This document shows positions 35,447 to 44,148 of a stretch of 64,000 nucleotides of DNA, piece after piece. The translations under genes and the position numbers were made by a program. The notes beneath the pieces were generated by a model, which was given only the letters and a program-made list of their open reading frames with translations, had not been told where the DNA came from and ran no database searches. Each line of letters opens with the position of its first letter. Within the stretch, counting starts at the first letter, position 1. The DNA is from DSWT01 sp035373625 (GTDB lineage: Bacteria > Chloroflexota > Anaerolineae > B4-G1 > SLSP01): assembly GCA_035373625.1 (NCBI GenBank), contig DAOSNS010000002.1, positions 62,001 through 126,000 on the forward strand. The letters are read 5' to 3'.

Positions 35447-35686
35447 TTATAAACGAAATTCGGCAGAGTGACATTGCCCACCAGAACGAATTTGCACCTG
35501 TACTTCAGGTCAGTATCGGTAGCCCTTTTTTCAGGAGAGTCATGCCTCCCAAACTTGCCGCGACTGATTTCGATGCTATTATCAAAGTGATGGCGTGCCT
35601 GGAACCCTTACGAAATTTCAAAGGGAAAACTGCATAGCGCGCCCAATCGCAACCTGTGCAGGTCGGTCAAATGAAAGGACTACAAT

Positions 35687-36925
35687 ATGCAACGTGATCT
35701 AGACACACTGATGGCCACCCGCAACCTCGATGCCATCGTCGTCAGCGGCAAAGTGGCGGGCAATTCACCGCTCATCTACATGCTCAACGGCGCGCGGATG
35801 ACGCAGGCCCTGCTCGTCAAAAAGCGCGGCGAACCCCCTACCATCATCGCCAGCCCCATCGAGCGCGAGGAGGCTGCCGCTGCCGGGTATCCGGTGATCA
35901 TCAACACCCGCTACGACTATGGCGGGCTGCTGAAACAGCACGGCGGCGATGTCCTGGCTGCGTCCGTGGCCTACCAGGCCGCCATCTTCGCCGACCTGGG
36001 CGTGACCGGGCGGGTGGGCGTCTACGGCTACCGTGATCAGGGCAGCGCCTATGCCTTCCTCAAGGCGCTGGATGCGGCGCTGCCGGCTATCGAGATCGTG
36101 GGCGAATTGGAGCCTAATCTCATCGAACAAGCGCGCGCGACGAAGGACGCTGCCGAAGTTGCCCGCATCCGCGAGGTGGGCCGCCGCACCGCTGACGTCG
36201 TGCGCCAGACGGTGGCGTTTCTGCAAGGGCACGCCGTCGGCGCTGACGAGACGCTGCGCCACGCGACCGAAAATCGCGCCCTCACCGTCGGCGATGTTCA
36301 CGCACACATTCACCACCTCATCCTGCAACAAGGGCTGGATGATGCCGAGGGCTTCATCTTTGCGGCCGGGCGCGACGCCGCCGTACCGCACAATCACGGC
36401 ACCCTCGATATGCCGCTGCGGCTGGGTGAGACCATCATCTTCGACATCTACCCACGCGAGATCGGGGGCGGCTACTTCTTCGACATGACACGCACTTTTT
36501 GCCTGGGCTACGCGCCCGATGGGGTATCGCGCTTGTACCGCGATGTTATGGACTGCGCGGCGTATCTCAGGGCGGCACTGAAGTCTGGCGAAGAAACCCG
36601 CAGTTACCAGCGTATGGCCTGCGCTTTCTTCGAGGGGCGCGGACACCCCAGCATCGGCAGCGATCCGATGACGCTTGAAGGCTATGTCCACGGGCTGGGA
36701 CACGGCGTCGGACTGGACATCCACGAAGCGCCTTCGTTCTTCGACTATGAGGGAAACACTGCGCGCCTGACGCCCGGCCACGTCTTTACCCTCGAACCGG
36801 GGCTGTACTACCCTGAGCAGGGGATGGGATGCCGCATTGAGGATACCCTGTGGCTGGATGAAAGCGGCAATATCTGCAACCTCACCGATTATCCCTACGA
36901 CCTGGTCGTGCCAATGGCATCGTAA
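35687..36925 (+). CDS. M24-family metallopeptidase (Xaa-Pro aminopeptidase/dipeptidase-like)
   Basis: A 412-residue creatinase-fold protein. All metal ligands are visible: D253 in IIFDIYPR, D266 in YFFDMTRTF, H339 in HGLGHGVGLDIHE, E370 in FTLEPGLYY and E385 in GCRIEDTL. The N-terminal creatinase_N domain (about 5-140) indicates PepP/PepQ-type enzymes cutting X-Pro bonds. GAAAGGACTACAAT precedes the ATG. It is monocistronic by spacing. Substrate specificity among M24B members is not readable from sequence. Confidence 0.9.
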   Translation: MQRDLDTLMATRNLDAIVVSGKVAGNSPLIYMLNGARMTQALLVKKRGEPPTIIASPIEREEAAAAGYPVIINTRYDYGGLLKQHGGDVLAASVAYQAAIFADLGVTGRVGVYGYRDQGSAYAFLKALDAALPAIEIVGELEPNLIEQARATKDAAEVARIREVGRRTADVVRQTVAFLQGHAVGADETLRHATENRALTVGDVHAHIHHLILQQGLDDAEGFIFAAGRDAAVPHNHGTLDMPLRLGETIIFDIYPREIGGGYFFDMTRTFCLGYAPDGVSRLYRDVMDCAAYLRAALKSGEETRSYQRMACAFFEGRGHPSIGSDPMTLEGYVHGLGHGVGLDIHEAPSFFDYEGNTARLTPGHVFTLEPGLYYPEQGMGCRIEDTLWLDESGNICNLTDYPYDLVVPMAS

Positions 36926-36989
36926 CGGCACGCAGATTCTTTTATGATACGTAGACGAAATCTTGCCGCCAAGCTCTCAAGTTTTCCGA

Positions 36990-37085
36990 CTATCCGACTA
37001 TCCGACTATCCGACTATTCGACTATCTGACTATCCGACTAATGACTATCTGACTATCCGACTATCTGACTATCCGACTATCCGAC
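36990..37085. repeat. Nine-base GACTATCCG repeat tract
   Basis: About ten GACTATC(C/T)G units, one shortened to GACTAAT, run up to 4 nt before the acyltransferase ATG and leave no room for a normal Shine-Dalgarno sequence. Confidence 0.85.
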
Positions 37086-37088
37086 TTT

Positions 37089-37985
37089 ATGCGCAAACGT
37101 CAACTCATTACCACAGGTAGCTTTGTGCGGCTTGCGCTCCGCATTATGAAATACCAGCCTTTCCGGGGGAGGCGCCTTGTCGCCTTCCTCTGGGCGCGTC
37201 TCGTCACGTGGGTCAAGCCGCCGATGTATCACGCCGCGCGGGCCAACCTGCGCCACGTTCTGGGCGAAACGGCATCTACGGCAACGCTAAACCGGACGCT
37301 CTACCGGCTTTTCTACAACACCGGGCGGCGTTACTACGAAACCTTTTACAATCTAGGGCGCGGCATCACCCGTGCAGCGGATTTCCGCCCTCCGGTCATC
37401 ATTCCTCCGGAGACGCTGGCCTACATCGAACAGGCTTTGAGTGCCGGGCGGGGTGTCTTCATCCTGGCGTGTCACATGTCCAACTTCGATTTGTGCGGCA
37501 TTGCCCTGGCGCAAAGCGTGCCGGGCTCCTTGCAGGCCCTCTCGCTGGCCGATCCGACGCCTGATGTGGTGGCCTTTAATCAATTGCGTGAGCGTTGTGG
37601 TGCGCGGATGACGCCCATCAGCCCGGAGTCCCTGCGTGAGGCCCTGGAGCGTTTGGAGAACGGCGGCATTGTCGTGACCGGGCCGGACTATCCCGTTCAT
37701 AATGGCGATGAACCGGTGGAGTTTTTCGGGGCGCCGGCGCACCTGCCGAGCGGTTATGTGCGGATTCCATTGCGGACCAACAGTCCCGTGATCGTTCTGG
37801 CGCCCCGTTATGAGGACGGTATCTACAAGGTCGTCGCCAATCCACCGTTTGAACTGGTGCATACCGGCGACCGACAGCAAGATGTGGCGGTGAACCTGCG
37901 GCGTATTCTGGAACAGGTCGAGGATTTCATCCGTCAACGCCCCGACGAATGGATGATGTTCACGCCGGTGTGGGGAAAGGGTTAA
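37089..37985 (+). CDS. LpxL/HtrB-type lysophospholipid acyltransferase (LABLAT family)
   Basis: A 298-residue protein with the acyltransferase H-x4-D motif at H129-D134 (HMSNFD) and a later YPVHNGDEPVEFFG block as in LpxL/PatA relatives. In organisms without lipid A, this family includes mycobacterial PatA, which acylates phosphatidylinositol mannosides; I infer a glycolipid acyltransferase. The ATG at 37089 is preceded directly by the GACTATCCG repeat, with no ribosome-binding site, so either initiation is unusual or the true start is internal. Confidence 0.72.
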   Translation: MRKRQLITTGSFVRLALRIMKYQPFRGRRLVAFLWARLVTWVKPPMYHAARANLRHVLGETASTATLNRTLYRLFYNTGRRYYETFYNLGRGITRAADFRPPVIIPPETLAYIEQALSAGRGVFILACHMSNFDLCGIALAQSVPGSLQALSLADPTPDVVAFNQLRERCGARMTPISPESLREALERLENGGIVVTGPDYPVHNGDEPVEFFGAPAHLPSGYVRIPLRTNSPVIVLAPRYEDGIYKVVANPPFELVHTGDRQQDVAVNLRRILEQVEDFIRQRPDEWMMFTPVWGKG

Positions 37986-38065
37986 GTGCTCTTCGTTTTC
38001 TCTGTGGTTAAAGATAGGCCACCAACACTCAATTGAGAGACTATCCGGGAGTAGGGGGTGAGGTA

Positions 38066-38109
38066 GTATCCTGATCCCGAATCCCTGATCACCATTTTCG
38101 AGGGAGGCA
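38066..38109. repeat. Shared leader block, tsaD copy
   Basis: CCTGATCCCGAATCCCTGATCACCATTTTC (in two parts: CCTGATCCCGAATCCC, TGATCACCATTTTC) then GAGGGAGG precedes the tsaD ATG. Nearly the same block precedes the GT4 gene at 52689, and a shorter version the phosphatase at 57743. Confidence 0.75.
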
Positions 38110-38111
38110 CC

Positions 38112-39128
38112 ATGCGGATTTTGGGGATTGAGACATCGTGCGATGAGACGGCTGCCGCAGTCGTTGAGGATGGACACACCATCCTGTCCAATGTGATTGC
38201 GTCGCAGGTGGATTTACACGCGCAGTACGGCGGTGTCTTCCCGGAACTGGCCTCGCGCGCCCACGTCGAGGCCATCGCGCCTGTCGTCGAGCAGTCGCTC
38301 CGCGAGGCGCACGTGGGATGGGATGATCTGGATGCCATCGCCGTGACGTATGGGCCGGGGCTGCCCGGCTCGCTGCTTGTGGGCGTGAATTTTGCGAAAG
38401 GCGCGGCGTTCGGTAAGGGCCTGCCCCTCGTGCCGGTCAACCATCTGGAGGCGCATTTGTACGCACACTGGCTGCATACCGACGTGAAGGATGACGTACC
38501 CGACGGAGCGCCGCCGTTTCCGCTCGTGGCGCTGATCGTCTCCGGCGGGCACACAGAATTGATCCTGATGCATGACCACGGGCGCTACATCTACCTCGGT
38601 GGCACGTTGGATGATGCGGCCGGTGAAGCGTTCGACAAGGTGGCGCGGCTGCTGGAACTCGGCTATCCCGGCGGCCCCGTCATTGAGAAAGCTGCGCGGC
38701 AGGGGAATCCGCGCGCATTCGACTTTCCCCGCGCGTGGTTGCCGGGGACCTTTGATTTCAGCTTTAGCGGACTGAAAACGGCGGTGCTGCGTACTTTGCA
38801 GCGTTTCAACGGCCCGCGCCCCCCGAAGTTCATCGCCGATATGGCAGCGGCTTTTCAGGCGTCGGTGGTCGAAGTGCTTGCCGAGAAGACCGCGCAGGCA
38901 GCAAAGGCACACAATGCGCAGGCCGTGCTGCTTTCCGGTGGCGTCTCCGCCAACGCTTCACTGCGCGCGGCGACCCGTGCCCGCGTGGAGGTTCCTGTCT
39001 ACGTGTTGCCGCTCATTCTGTGCACCGATAACGCGGCCATGGTTGCCGCTGCCGGGACGTATCGTTATCAGGCCGGGGTGCGCGCCGGCTGGGATCTCGA
39101 TATTGATCCGGGACTGCGCTTGATGTGA
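38112..39128 (+). CDS. tsaD: tRNA N6-threonylcarbamoyladenosine transferase
   Basis: A 338-residue protein of the Kae1/TsaD family, which installs t6A37 on ANN-decoding tRNAs with TsaB and TsaE. Landmarks: GIETSCDETA (5-14), metal-binding H111 and H115 in NHLEAH, the nucleotide loop LIVSGGHTEL, and the late CTDNAAM with the conserved aspartate. GAGGGAGGCACC precedes the ATG. TsaB and TsaE are not encoded nearby. Confidence 0.97.
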   Translation: MRILGIETSCDETAAAVVEDGHTILSNVIASQVDLHAQYGGVFPELASRAHVEAIAPVVEQSLREAHVGWDDLDAIAVTYGPGLPGSLLVGVNFAKGAAFGKGLPLVPVNHLEAHLYAHWLHTDVKDDVPDGAPPFPLVALIVSGGHTELILMHDHGRYIYLGGTLDDAAGEAFDKVARLLELGYPGGPVIEKAARQGNPRAFDFPRAWLPGTFDFSFSGLKTAVLRTLQRFNGPRPPKFIADMAAAFQASVVEVLAEKTAQAAKAHNAQAVLLSGGVSANASLRAATRARVEVPVYVLPLILCTDNAAMVAAAGTYRYQAGVRAGWDLDIDPGLRLM

Positions 39129-39157
39129 CTAACTGTTTTTAAACCTGAATCCGAACA

Positions 39158-39197
39158 ATATCCCAAATATCCCAAATTTTATTTGGGATATTTTTGT
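39158..39197 (+). terminator. Terminator after tsaD
   Basis: AATATCCCAAAT / ATTTGGGATATT stem with a 12-nt loop followed by TTTG. It may also serve the convergent GT4 gene ending at 39214. Confidence 0.75.
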
Positions 39198-39213
39198 TTA
39201 TCCCAGGAGGTCC

Positions 39214-40326
39214 TCAGAGATTTTCAATCACGGTCAAGACCGTGCGCGCTGTGGCTTCCCACGAGAAACGTCGCAGGTTCGCCGCTCCGAGCGCGACGAG
39301 GGTGCGCCGCAACATATCATCATCCAACAGACGCGCCAGGCCGTCGGCAATGGCGGCTTCATCCAGCGGGTCCACCAGCAACCCGCCATCGCCTACCACC
39401 TCCGGCAGGCTTGAAATGTTGCTCGCCAGGAGCGGTACACCGCACGCCTGCGCCTCCAACACGGGAAAACCAAACCCCTCATAGAGCGAAGGATAGGCGA
39501 AGACCTGCGCGCCGGAGAGCAGAGCAGCTTTATCGGCGGCGGCGACGTAGCCCGGAAAGAGCACCCGCCCTTCCAGTCCCACTTCATGCACCCGTGCGCG
39601 GATCGGTTCGGCCAGCCAGCCCAGCGGCCCGGCGAGCACCAGCGACAGATCCGGGTGTGTGGGAACAAGGCGCGCGAACGCTCCGATCAAACGCGCCAGA
39701 TTTTTGCGCGGCTGTATCCGTCCCATAAAGAGGATATAGGGGCCGGGAATGCCATAACGCGCCCGGACCGTGGCCAGCGTCGCCGGATCACGTACCGGCG
39801 CCAGGTCACTGTCGTAGCCGGGGTAGGCCACGGTGATTTTCGCTGCGGCGACGCCGTACTCTTGCATCAGGGCATCGCGTGTGGCGTGGGAGTCGGCCAG
39901 GATGTGTGTGGCGATGTGCACATTCCAGCGGGTACTCCAATCCAGATAGAGCCGCTGCCCAGGCGGATGTGCCTCCGGAAAATAGCGATAACCCAGGTCG
40001 TGGATTGTCACCAGCGTGCGACGGGGGCGGACCGGCGGCAGCACATGCGCAGGCACAAAGAGCAGATCGGGCGGATGGCACACCATTTCCCACGACAGGC
40101 GCAGGTGTGTCCATAGCCGTGGGAAGGGGATCACGCGTATCTCCGCGTCAGGGAAAACACCTGAGGCCGGAAGCGTGCGGAAGTACAGCCGCACCCGATA
40201 GCGCGCATTAAGCAGCGGCAGCAGGGCGCGGATCAGGTGATAAGAATAGCCTTCTGTGCCGGTCGGCGCGGCGCTGAAGGCGCGACTGGCATCTATGCCA
40301 AGCGTCGGCCTGCTTGAACCTTCCAC
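39214..40326 (-). CDS. GT4-family glycosyltransferase
   Basis: A 371-residue GT-B enzyme. The N-terminal half has TIHDLGYRYFPEAH near 110; the C-terminal half has GRIQPRKNLARLIGAF and the E-x7-E signature in YEGFGFPVLEAQACGVPLL (in pieces: YEGFGFPVLEA). Retaining transfer from a nucleotide sugar to a growing glycan is expected. The GTG at 40326, 17 nt after the protease stop, avoids overlap with it; its ribosome-binding site is weak. It closely resembles the GT4 genes at 47420 and 50893. Confidence 0.85.
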   Translation of the reverse strand: MEGSSRPTLGIDASRAFSAAPTGTEGYSYHLIRALLPLLNARYRVRLYFRTLPASGVFPDAEIRVIPFPRLWTHLRLSWEMVCHPPDLLFVPAHVLPPVRPRRTLVTIHDLGYRYFPEAHPPGQRLYLDWSTRWNVHIATHILADSHATRDALMQEYGVAAAKITVAYPGYDSDLAPVRDPATLATVRARYGIPGPYILFMGRIQPRKNLARLIGAFARLVPTHPDLSLVLAGPLGWLAEPIRARVHEVGLEGRVLFPGYVAAADKAALLSGAQVFAYPSLYEGFGFPVLEAQACGVPLLASNISSLPEVVGDGGLLVDPLDEAAIADGLARLLDDDMLRRTLVALGAANLRRFSWEATARTVLTVIENL

Positions 40327-40343
40327 GGTCGTGCAACTCTGGC

Positions 40344-41537
40344 CTATAGCGTGAAGTTCGTCCAGGGAATCGGGGTGAGAAGCAGGAAGAAGATGATGAC
40401 CATCACCCATCCCAACACCCTGCGACGGGGGTCCAGGGGAGTAAGATCGTTAAGGGGTGGTGGATGGTGCGGGCCGACGAACCGCCCCAGTAAGCCCACC
40501 ATGACCCAGGTCAATCCGCCCCAGTTCCCCGTCACCAGCAAGAAAATAGCCCACGCCCATATCACAAAAAGGGTGACGCGGGCGATTTTCCATGCTTTGC
40601 GTCCCCACATCGCATAGGCGACATGCCCGCCGTCCAATTGCCCCACCGGCAAGAGATTATACATTGTCACCAGCAAGCCCACCCACGCGGCGAAGGTAAT
40701 CGAACCCCCGGCGCTGGGTGGAGAGAGCCACACATCCTCACCGGTTTTCTTGTCGGGCAGGATCCGCCCATGAATGATGTACTTCGCGGCAAGATAAAGC
40801 AGCGAGTTCCCCTCCTGCGACACCATAACGGGTTCATTGGGCGGAAGATCGAGGAATGAGCGCGGCGTGCCCACTTCAGTCCTGGAGAGGCCGAATAAGA
40901 GGAGCGGAATGGCGACGATCAGCCCGCCCAGCGGCCCGGCGATGCCGATGTCGAACAACGCCTTGCGGCTGCGCATCGGACCACGTTGGAAGATGATCGC
41001 CCCCAGAGTTCCCAGGCTCCCCGGCAAGGGCAGGGGGATAAAATACGGCAGGCTCACCGGTGAAGCGTAGCGACGTCCCACAAAGTAGTGGCTGAACTCG
41101 TGCGCGGTCAGGATGGCGAGCAGGGTCAGGGCGAAGGGCCAGCCGCGCCATATATCGGCAAGACGGCGCGGGATGACGTTCTCTTGAAAGGCGCCCACGA
41201 ACAATGTGGATAGCAAGGTGAGGACAAAGAGCAAGGCGTTAAGCCACGGCTTGCCGGTCTTGTTGTCGGCGACGACGGGGATGGCTTGCAGGTGCTGTTC
41301 ACCATCCCCCTGGGTCAATAGCGGCGTATACCCCAGTTCGGCGAAGCGCCGCACGATCTCGTCGAAAACGGCTTCTTCGTCATCGCCGGCCATGAGTTGT
41401 CCACTGAATTGCACAACGGGTTTGGCGTCGCCGGAAAGCACTTTCACTTCCTCGACGACCATAAACGGTCGCAACGCGGCGCGCAGACGCTCGATCACTA
41501 TAGATTCCGGCAAAGGTTGGTTATATTGGTTTTCCAT
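40344..41537 (-). CDS. Site-2 protease family (peptidase M50) membrane protein
   Basis: A 397-residue polytopic protein. The zinc site HEFSH is at 146-150 in a helix and the third ligand D302 lies in NLLPVGQLDGGH. An N-terminal cytoplasmic domain of about 90 residues precedes the membrane part, as in plant EGY-like and bacterial group proteases. Such enzymes cut within membranes, often releasing anti-sigma factors. It is transcribed from the promoter at 41604-41631, with an inverted repeat in its leader, and leads into the GT4 gene. Confidence 0.88.
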   Translation of the reverse strand: MENQYNQPLPESIVIERLRAALRPFMVVEEVKVLSGDAKPVVQFSGQLMAGDDEEAVFDEIVRRFAELGYTPLLTQGDGEQHLQAIPVVADNKTGKPWLNALLFVLTLLSTLFVGAFQENVIPRRLADIWRGWPFALTLLAILTAHEFSHYFVGRRYASPVSLPYFIPLPLPGSLGTLGAIIFQRGPMRSRKALFDIGIAGPLGGLIVAIPLLLFGLSRTEVGTPRSFLDLPPNEPVMVSQEGNSLLYLAAKYIIHGRILPDKKTGEDVWLSPPSAGGSITFAAWVGLLVTMYNLLPVGQLDGGHVAYAMWGRKAWKIARVTLFVIWAWAIFLLVTGNWGGLTWVMVGLLGRFVGPHHPPPLNDLTPLDPRRRVLGWVMVIIFFLLLTPIPWTNFTL

Positions 41538-41565
41538 ATCCCCGTGTCCTGTTCCAGATGCATAT

Positions 41566-41591
41566 AACGACCAGTTGTTGCACCGGTCGTT
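41566..41591. promoter_or_regulatory. Inverted repeat AACGACC/GGTCGTT in the M50 gene leader
   Basis: Perfect 7-bp arms separated by 12 nt, located between the predicted start (about 41597) and the ATG at 41537; a candidate operator or mRNA hairpin. Confidence 0.4.
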
Positions 41592-41603
41592 GTAACGCTT
41601 GTA

Positions 41604-41631
41604 AGTATAACACAGCCTCGCAGAAACCCAA
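41604..41631 (-). promoter_or_regulatory. Promoter of the M50 gene
   Basis: Minus strand: TTGGGT, 16-nt spacer, TATACT with an extended TG. Confidence 0.5.
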
Positions 41632-41642
41632 GAGCCGTCTAC

Positions 41643-41671
41643 AAAAAGACCCCCTCCATAAAGAGGGGGTC
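41643..41671 (-). terminator. Terminator after rplL
   Basis: Minus strand: GACCCCCTC / GAGGGGGTC stem, 6-nt loop, then TTTTTG. It ends the ribosomal-protein operon; no rpoB follows. Confidence 0.92.
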
Positions 41672-41696
41672 ACGGTGACGTGTGGTGCCGGGATAC

Positions 41697-42077
41697 TTAC
41701 TTGAGTTCGACGACGGCGCTGACGGCTTCCAGCTTGGCCTTGGTGTCTTCGGCCACTTCCTTGCTGACCGCCTCGAGGATTTTCGAGGGCGCGCCTTCGA
41801 CCAATTCTTTGGCCTCTTTGAGACCCAGGTTGGTGATCTGGCGGACGACCTTGATGACCTCGATCTTCTTGGGGCCGAAGTCCTTGAGGAAGACGGTGAA
41901 TTCGGTCTGTTCTTCTTCCGGTTCAGCTTCGGCGGCGACGGGCGCAGCAGCGCTCACCATCGCAACAGGTGCAGCCGCACTCACACCGAGTTTCTCCTCG
42001 AGCTTCTTCACCAGTTCGGCGGCTTCGATTAACGTCAACGCACTGATTTCTTCAACTAACTTTGCTAGATCTGCCAT
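41697..42077 (-). CDS. rplL: 50S ribosomal protein L7/L12
   Basis: A 126-residue stalk protein. An N-terminal dimerisation helix pair (LVEEISALTLIEAAELVKKLEE), an Ala-rich hinge (about 31-55) and the C-terminal factor-binding domain (TEFTVFLKDFGPKKIEVIKVVR...LKEAKELVEGAP) are complete. GGAGG lies 10 nt before the ATG. It is the last gene of secE-nusG-rplKAJL. Confidence 0.98.
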   Translation of the reverse strand: MADLAKLVEEISALTLIEAAELVKKLEEKLGVSAAAPVAMVSAAAPVAAEAEPEEEQTEFTVFLKDFGPKKIEVIKVVRQITNLGLKEAKELVEGAPSKILEAVSKEVAEDTKAKLEAVSAVVELK

Positions 42078-42134
42078 TGTAATTCAACCTCCATTTTACC
42101 TTTCGGGTTCATTGATTTTGATTTTTTTGTACAT

Positions 42135-42698
42135 TTAAGCTGCAGCTTCGGCGGAAGCGTTCTTGCCGGCGCCTTCCAGTTTATCCACATACGCCTGCAA
42201 GACATTGAGCACCTGGCGGATACCGCTTGCCACAACACCGACCACCTGCGAAGCCGGGGCGTTGATCGAGCGCAACACCTGGCTTAACAGCACCTCACGG
42301 CCTGGCAAATCGGCGAGCGCCTGGGTTTGCGCCTGGTTCAAAAATCGCCGTTCCATAACACTGCCCTTTACCTGGAAACGTCCTTCTTCCATTTCCTTGC
42401 TAAAACCGAGGAGCATTTTGGCGACCGGGGGAACATCGCGATGGCAAAAAGCCGCCATCGTTGCGCCGGTGAGCAACCCCTGGGGCGCTTGAAGCCCTTG
42501 CTCCTTCAGCATGACGTCGAGCAGCGTGTTTTTGATCACAAACACTTGTGCATCCAACTCACGGGCGCGGCGGCGCAGGTCTTGCATCTGCGGCATGGTG
42601 AGCGCCGTGTAGCTTGCCAGCACCACACCCTGGCTCTCCGCCATTTGTTTCCGGTAAATGGCAACCAGCTCTTCTTTGCGTTCACGTGATATAGCCAA
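42135..42698 (-). CDS. rplJ: 50S ribosomal protein L10
   Basis: A 187-residue L10 with the usual N-terminal rRNA-binding domain (AISRERKEELVAIY) and a C-terminal helical tail that carries L7/L12 dimers. The start is TTG at 42698, with AAGGAGGTGAG about 8 nt upstream. It is preceded by an L10 leader with an attenuator hairpin, so L10 (with L12) probably represses its own expression. Confidence 0.96.
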   Translation of the reverse strand: MAISRERKEELVAIYRKQMAESQGVVLASYTALTMPQMQDLRRRARELDAQVFVIKNTLLDVMLKEQGLQAPQGLLTGATMAAFCHRDVPPVAKMLLGFSKEMEEGRFQVKGSVMERRFLNQAQTQALADLPGREVLLSQVLRSINAPASQVVGVVASGIRQVLNVLQAYVDKLEGAGKNASAEAAA

Positions 42699-42742
42699 CC
42701 TTTCTCACCTCCTTATAAGATTGCAAACGATGGACCCTCAAC

Positions 42743-42880
42743 AAAAAAGTCCTTGCATCTGCCGATGCAAGGACCATCGCGCTCATGGATGAGCTTGGTT
42801 ATAATAAGATGGTCATGCCTCGGCAGGATGATTAAGCCTCAAGCGGCCCCTGCTGTCTTCAGCAGACGATACAACGAGTG
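42743..42880 (-). promoter_or_regulatory. L10 leader RNA with intrinsic attenuator
   Basis: On the minus strand the leader shows the conserved CTGCTGAAGACAGCAG hairpin region (42850-42865), then AGGCTTAATCATCCTGCCGAGG as expected for the L10(L12)4-binding kink-turn RNA (in parts: AGGCTTAATCA, TCCTGCCGAGG). It ends in GTCCTTGCAT / ATGCAAGGAC (42749-42774) followed by six T. L10 binding would favour termination before rplJL. Confidence 0.88.
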
Positions 42881-42894
42881 ACAGGGTTATACGA

Positions 42895-43614
42895 CTATTT
42901 GGTGGCTTCCAAAGCTAAGGCTTGTGCGGCATCAACCCGCACCCCCGGCCCCATCGAAGGCGCCAGGGTGACCCGCTTGACGTAGGTGCCCTTGGCAGCG
43001 GCCGGTTTGGCCCGCCGGATGGCATCCATAATTGCCGCAAGGTTGCCGAGCAACTGCTCGTCGGTGAAGCTCACCTTCCCAATCGGGCAGTGAATGTTGG
43101 CGGTACGGTCGAGGCGGTATTCCACACGCCCGGCTTTCGCCTCGTCAATCACACGCGGCAAGTCTTCCGGTTGGACGACGGTGCCGGTCTTGGGGGTGGG
43201 CATCAAACCCCGGCGCCCCAGCACGCGGCCCAAACGCCCGACTTTGCGCATCATATCCGGCACTGCGATGGCGATATCGAAGTCCACCCAGCCATCCATG
43301 ATCTTCTGGATGTCCTCGTCGTCGGCCATGATGTAATCGGCGCCGGCGTCGCGGGCGATTTGCGCATCCGCCCCTGCCGCGAACACCAGTACACGCACGG
43401 TCTTGCCCAGCCCGTAGGGCAGACGCACCACGCCACGGATCTGTTGTTCGGAACGGCGCGGATCCAATCCCATGCGCAGGTGTAACTCAACGGTACCATC
43501 AAAAGACGTATAACTGACTTCTTTGACCAGTTTGACCGCTTCTTGCGGTGTGTAATAGCGGTCACGGTCAACCTTTTGGATGACTTCCAGATACTTTTTT
43601 CCTCGTTTAGGCAT
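42895..43614 (-). CDS. rplA: 50S ribosomal protein L1
   Basis: A 239-residue L1 protein, full length for the family, with the conserved GRRGLMPTPKTGTV and MGPGVRVD signatures. It builds the mobile L1 stalk and binds 23S rRNA. The ATG at 43614 has AAGGAG 9 nt upstream; an upstream frame would add 14 residues without support. It lies between rplK and the L10 leader. Confidence 0.97.
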   Translation of the reverse strand: MPKRGKKYLEVIQKVDRDRYYTPQEAVKLVKEVSYTSFDGTVELHLRMGLDPRRSEQQIRGVVRLPYGLGKTVRVLVFAAGADAQIARDAGADYIMADDEDIQKIMDGWVDFDIAIAVPDMMRKVGRLGRVLGRRGLMPTPKTGTVVQPEDLPRVIDEAKAGRVEYRLDRTANIHCPIGKVSFTDEQLLGNLAAIMDAIRRAKPAAAKGTYVKRVTLAPSMGPGVRVDAAQALALEATK

Positions 43615-43676
43615 TGTTACTGCTCCTTGTGGTAGATAACGGGATTTCCCTCCCACTTAAAAGACCGGCTGTGCGC

Positions 43677-44105
43677 CTAGTCCTGGACCGCGATTCCCAT
43701 GCTGCGCGCCGTGCCACGAATCATCATTTCGGCGGCCTCGATGTCATTCGCGTTCAGGTCCTTCATTTTCATCTCGGCGATCTCGCGCAACTGCTGGCGC
43801 GTGATGGTGCCGACCTTGTTACGGTTGGGTTCTGCCGAACCTTTGGGGACGCCGGCGGCCTTGCGTAGCAGGTCCGGTGTGGGGGGCGTCCTGAATTCCA
43901 GCGAGAACGATGAGTCCTGATAAATCGTAATGTCAACCGGAACGACGTTGCCCGCCAGATGGGCAGTCTTCGCATTGTATTCTTTGACGAAGTTCATCAA
44001 GTTGATGCCGTGCGGAGCCAACGCCGGGCCAACGGGCGGGGCAGGATTGGCCTTGCCCGCCTGAAGCTGTAATCTCACCACTGCCTTGATCTTTTTCTTT
44101 GCCAT
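43677..44105 (-). CDS. rplK: 50S ribosomal protein L11
   Basis: A 142-residue L11: N-terminal KIKAVVRLQLQAGKANPAPPVGPAL with the proline-rich PPVGPALAPHGIN loop that contacts the GTPase centre, and C-terminal rRNA-binding domain ending AARSMGIAVQD-like (RGTARSMGI). Start ATG at 44105, 43 nt after nusG. Confidence 0.98.
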   Translation of the reverse strand: MAKKKIKAVVRLQLQAGKANPAPPVGPALAPHGINLMNFVKEYNAKTAHLAGNVVPVDITIYQDSSFSLEFRTPPTPDLLRKAAGVPKGSAEPNRNKVGTITRQQLREIAEMKMKDLNANDIEAAEMMIRGTARSMGIAVQD

Positions 44106-44148
44106 CTTTGATACTCCCTCAATGTGGGCCTATAGATAAGCCCCAACC

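Noticed and set aside
35542..35637. 31-codon frame starting MPPKLAATDFDA after CAGGAGAGTC
   Set aside because: It has a plausible ribosome-binding site but no recognisable family, and it lies in a short repeat-bearing gap. It may be a remnant; evidence is too weak to call a gene.
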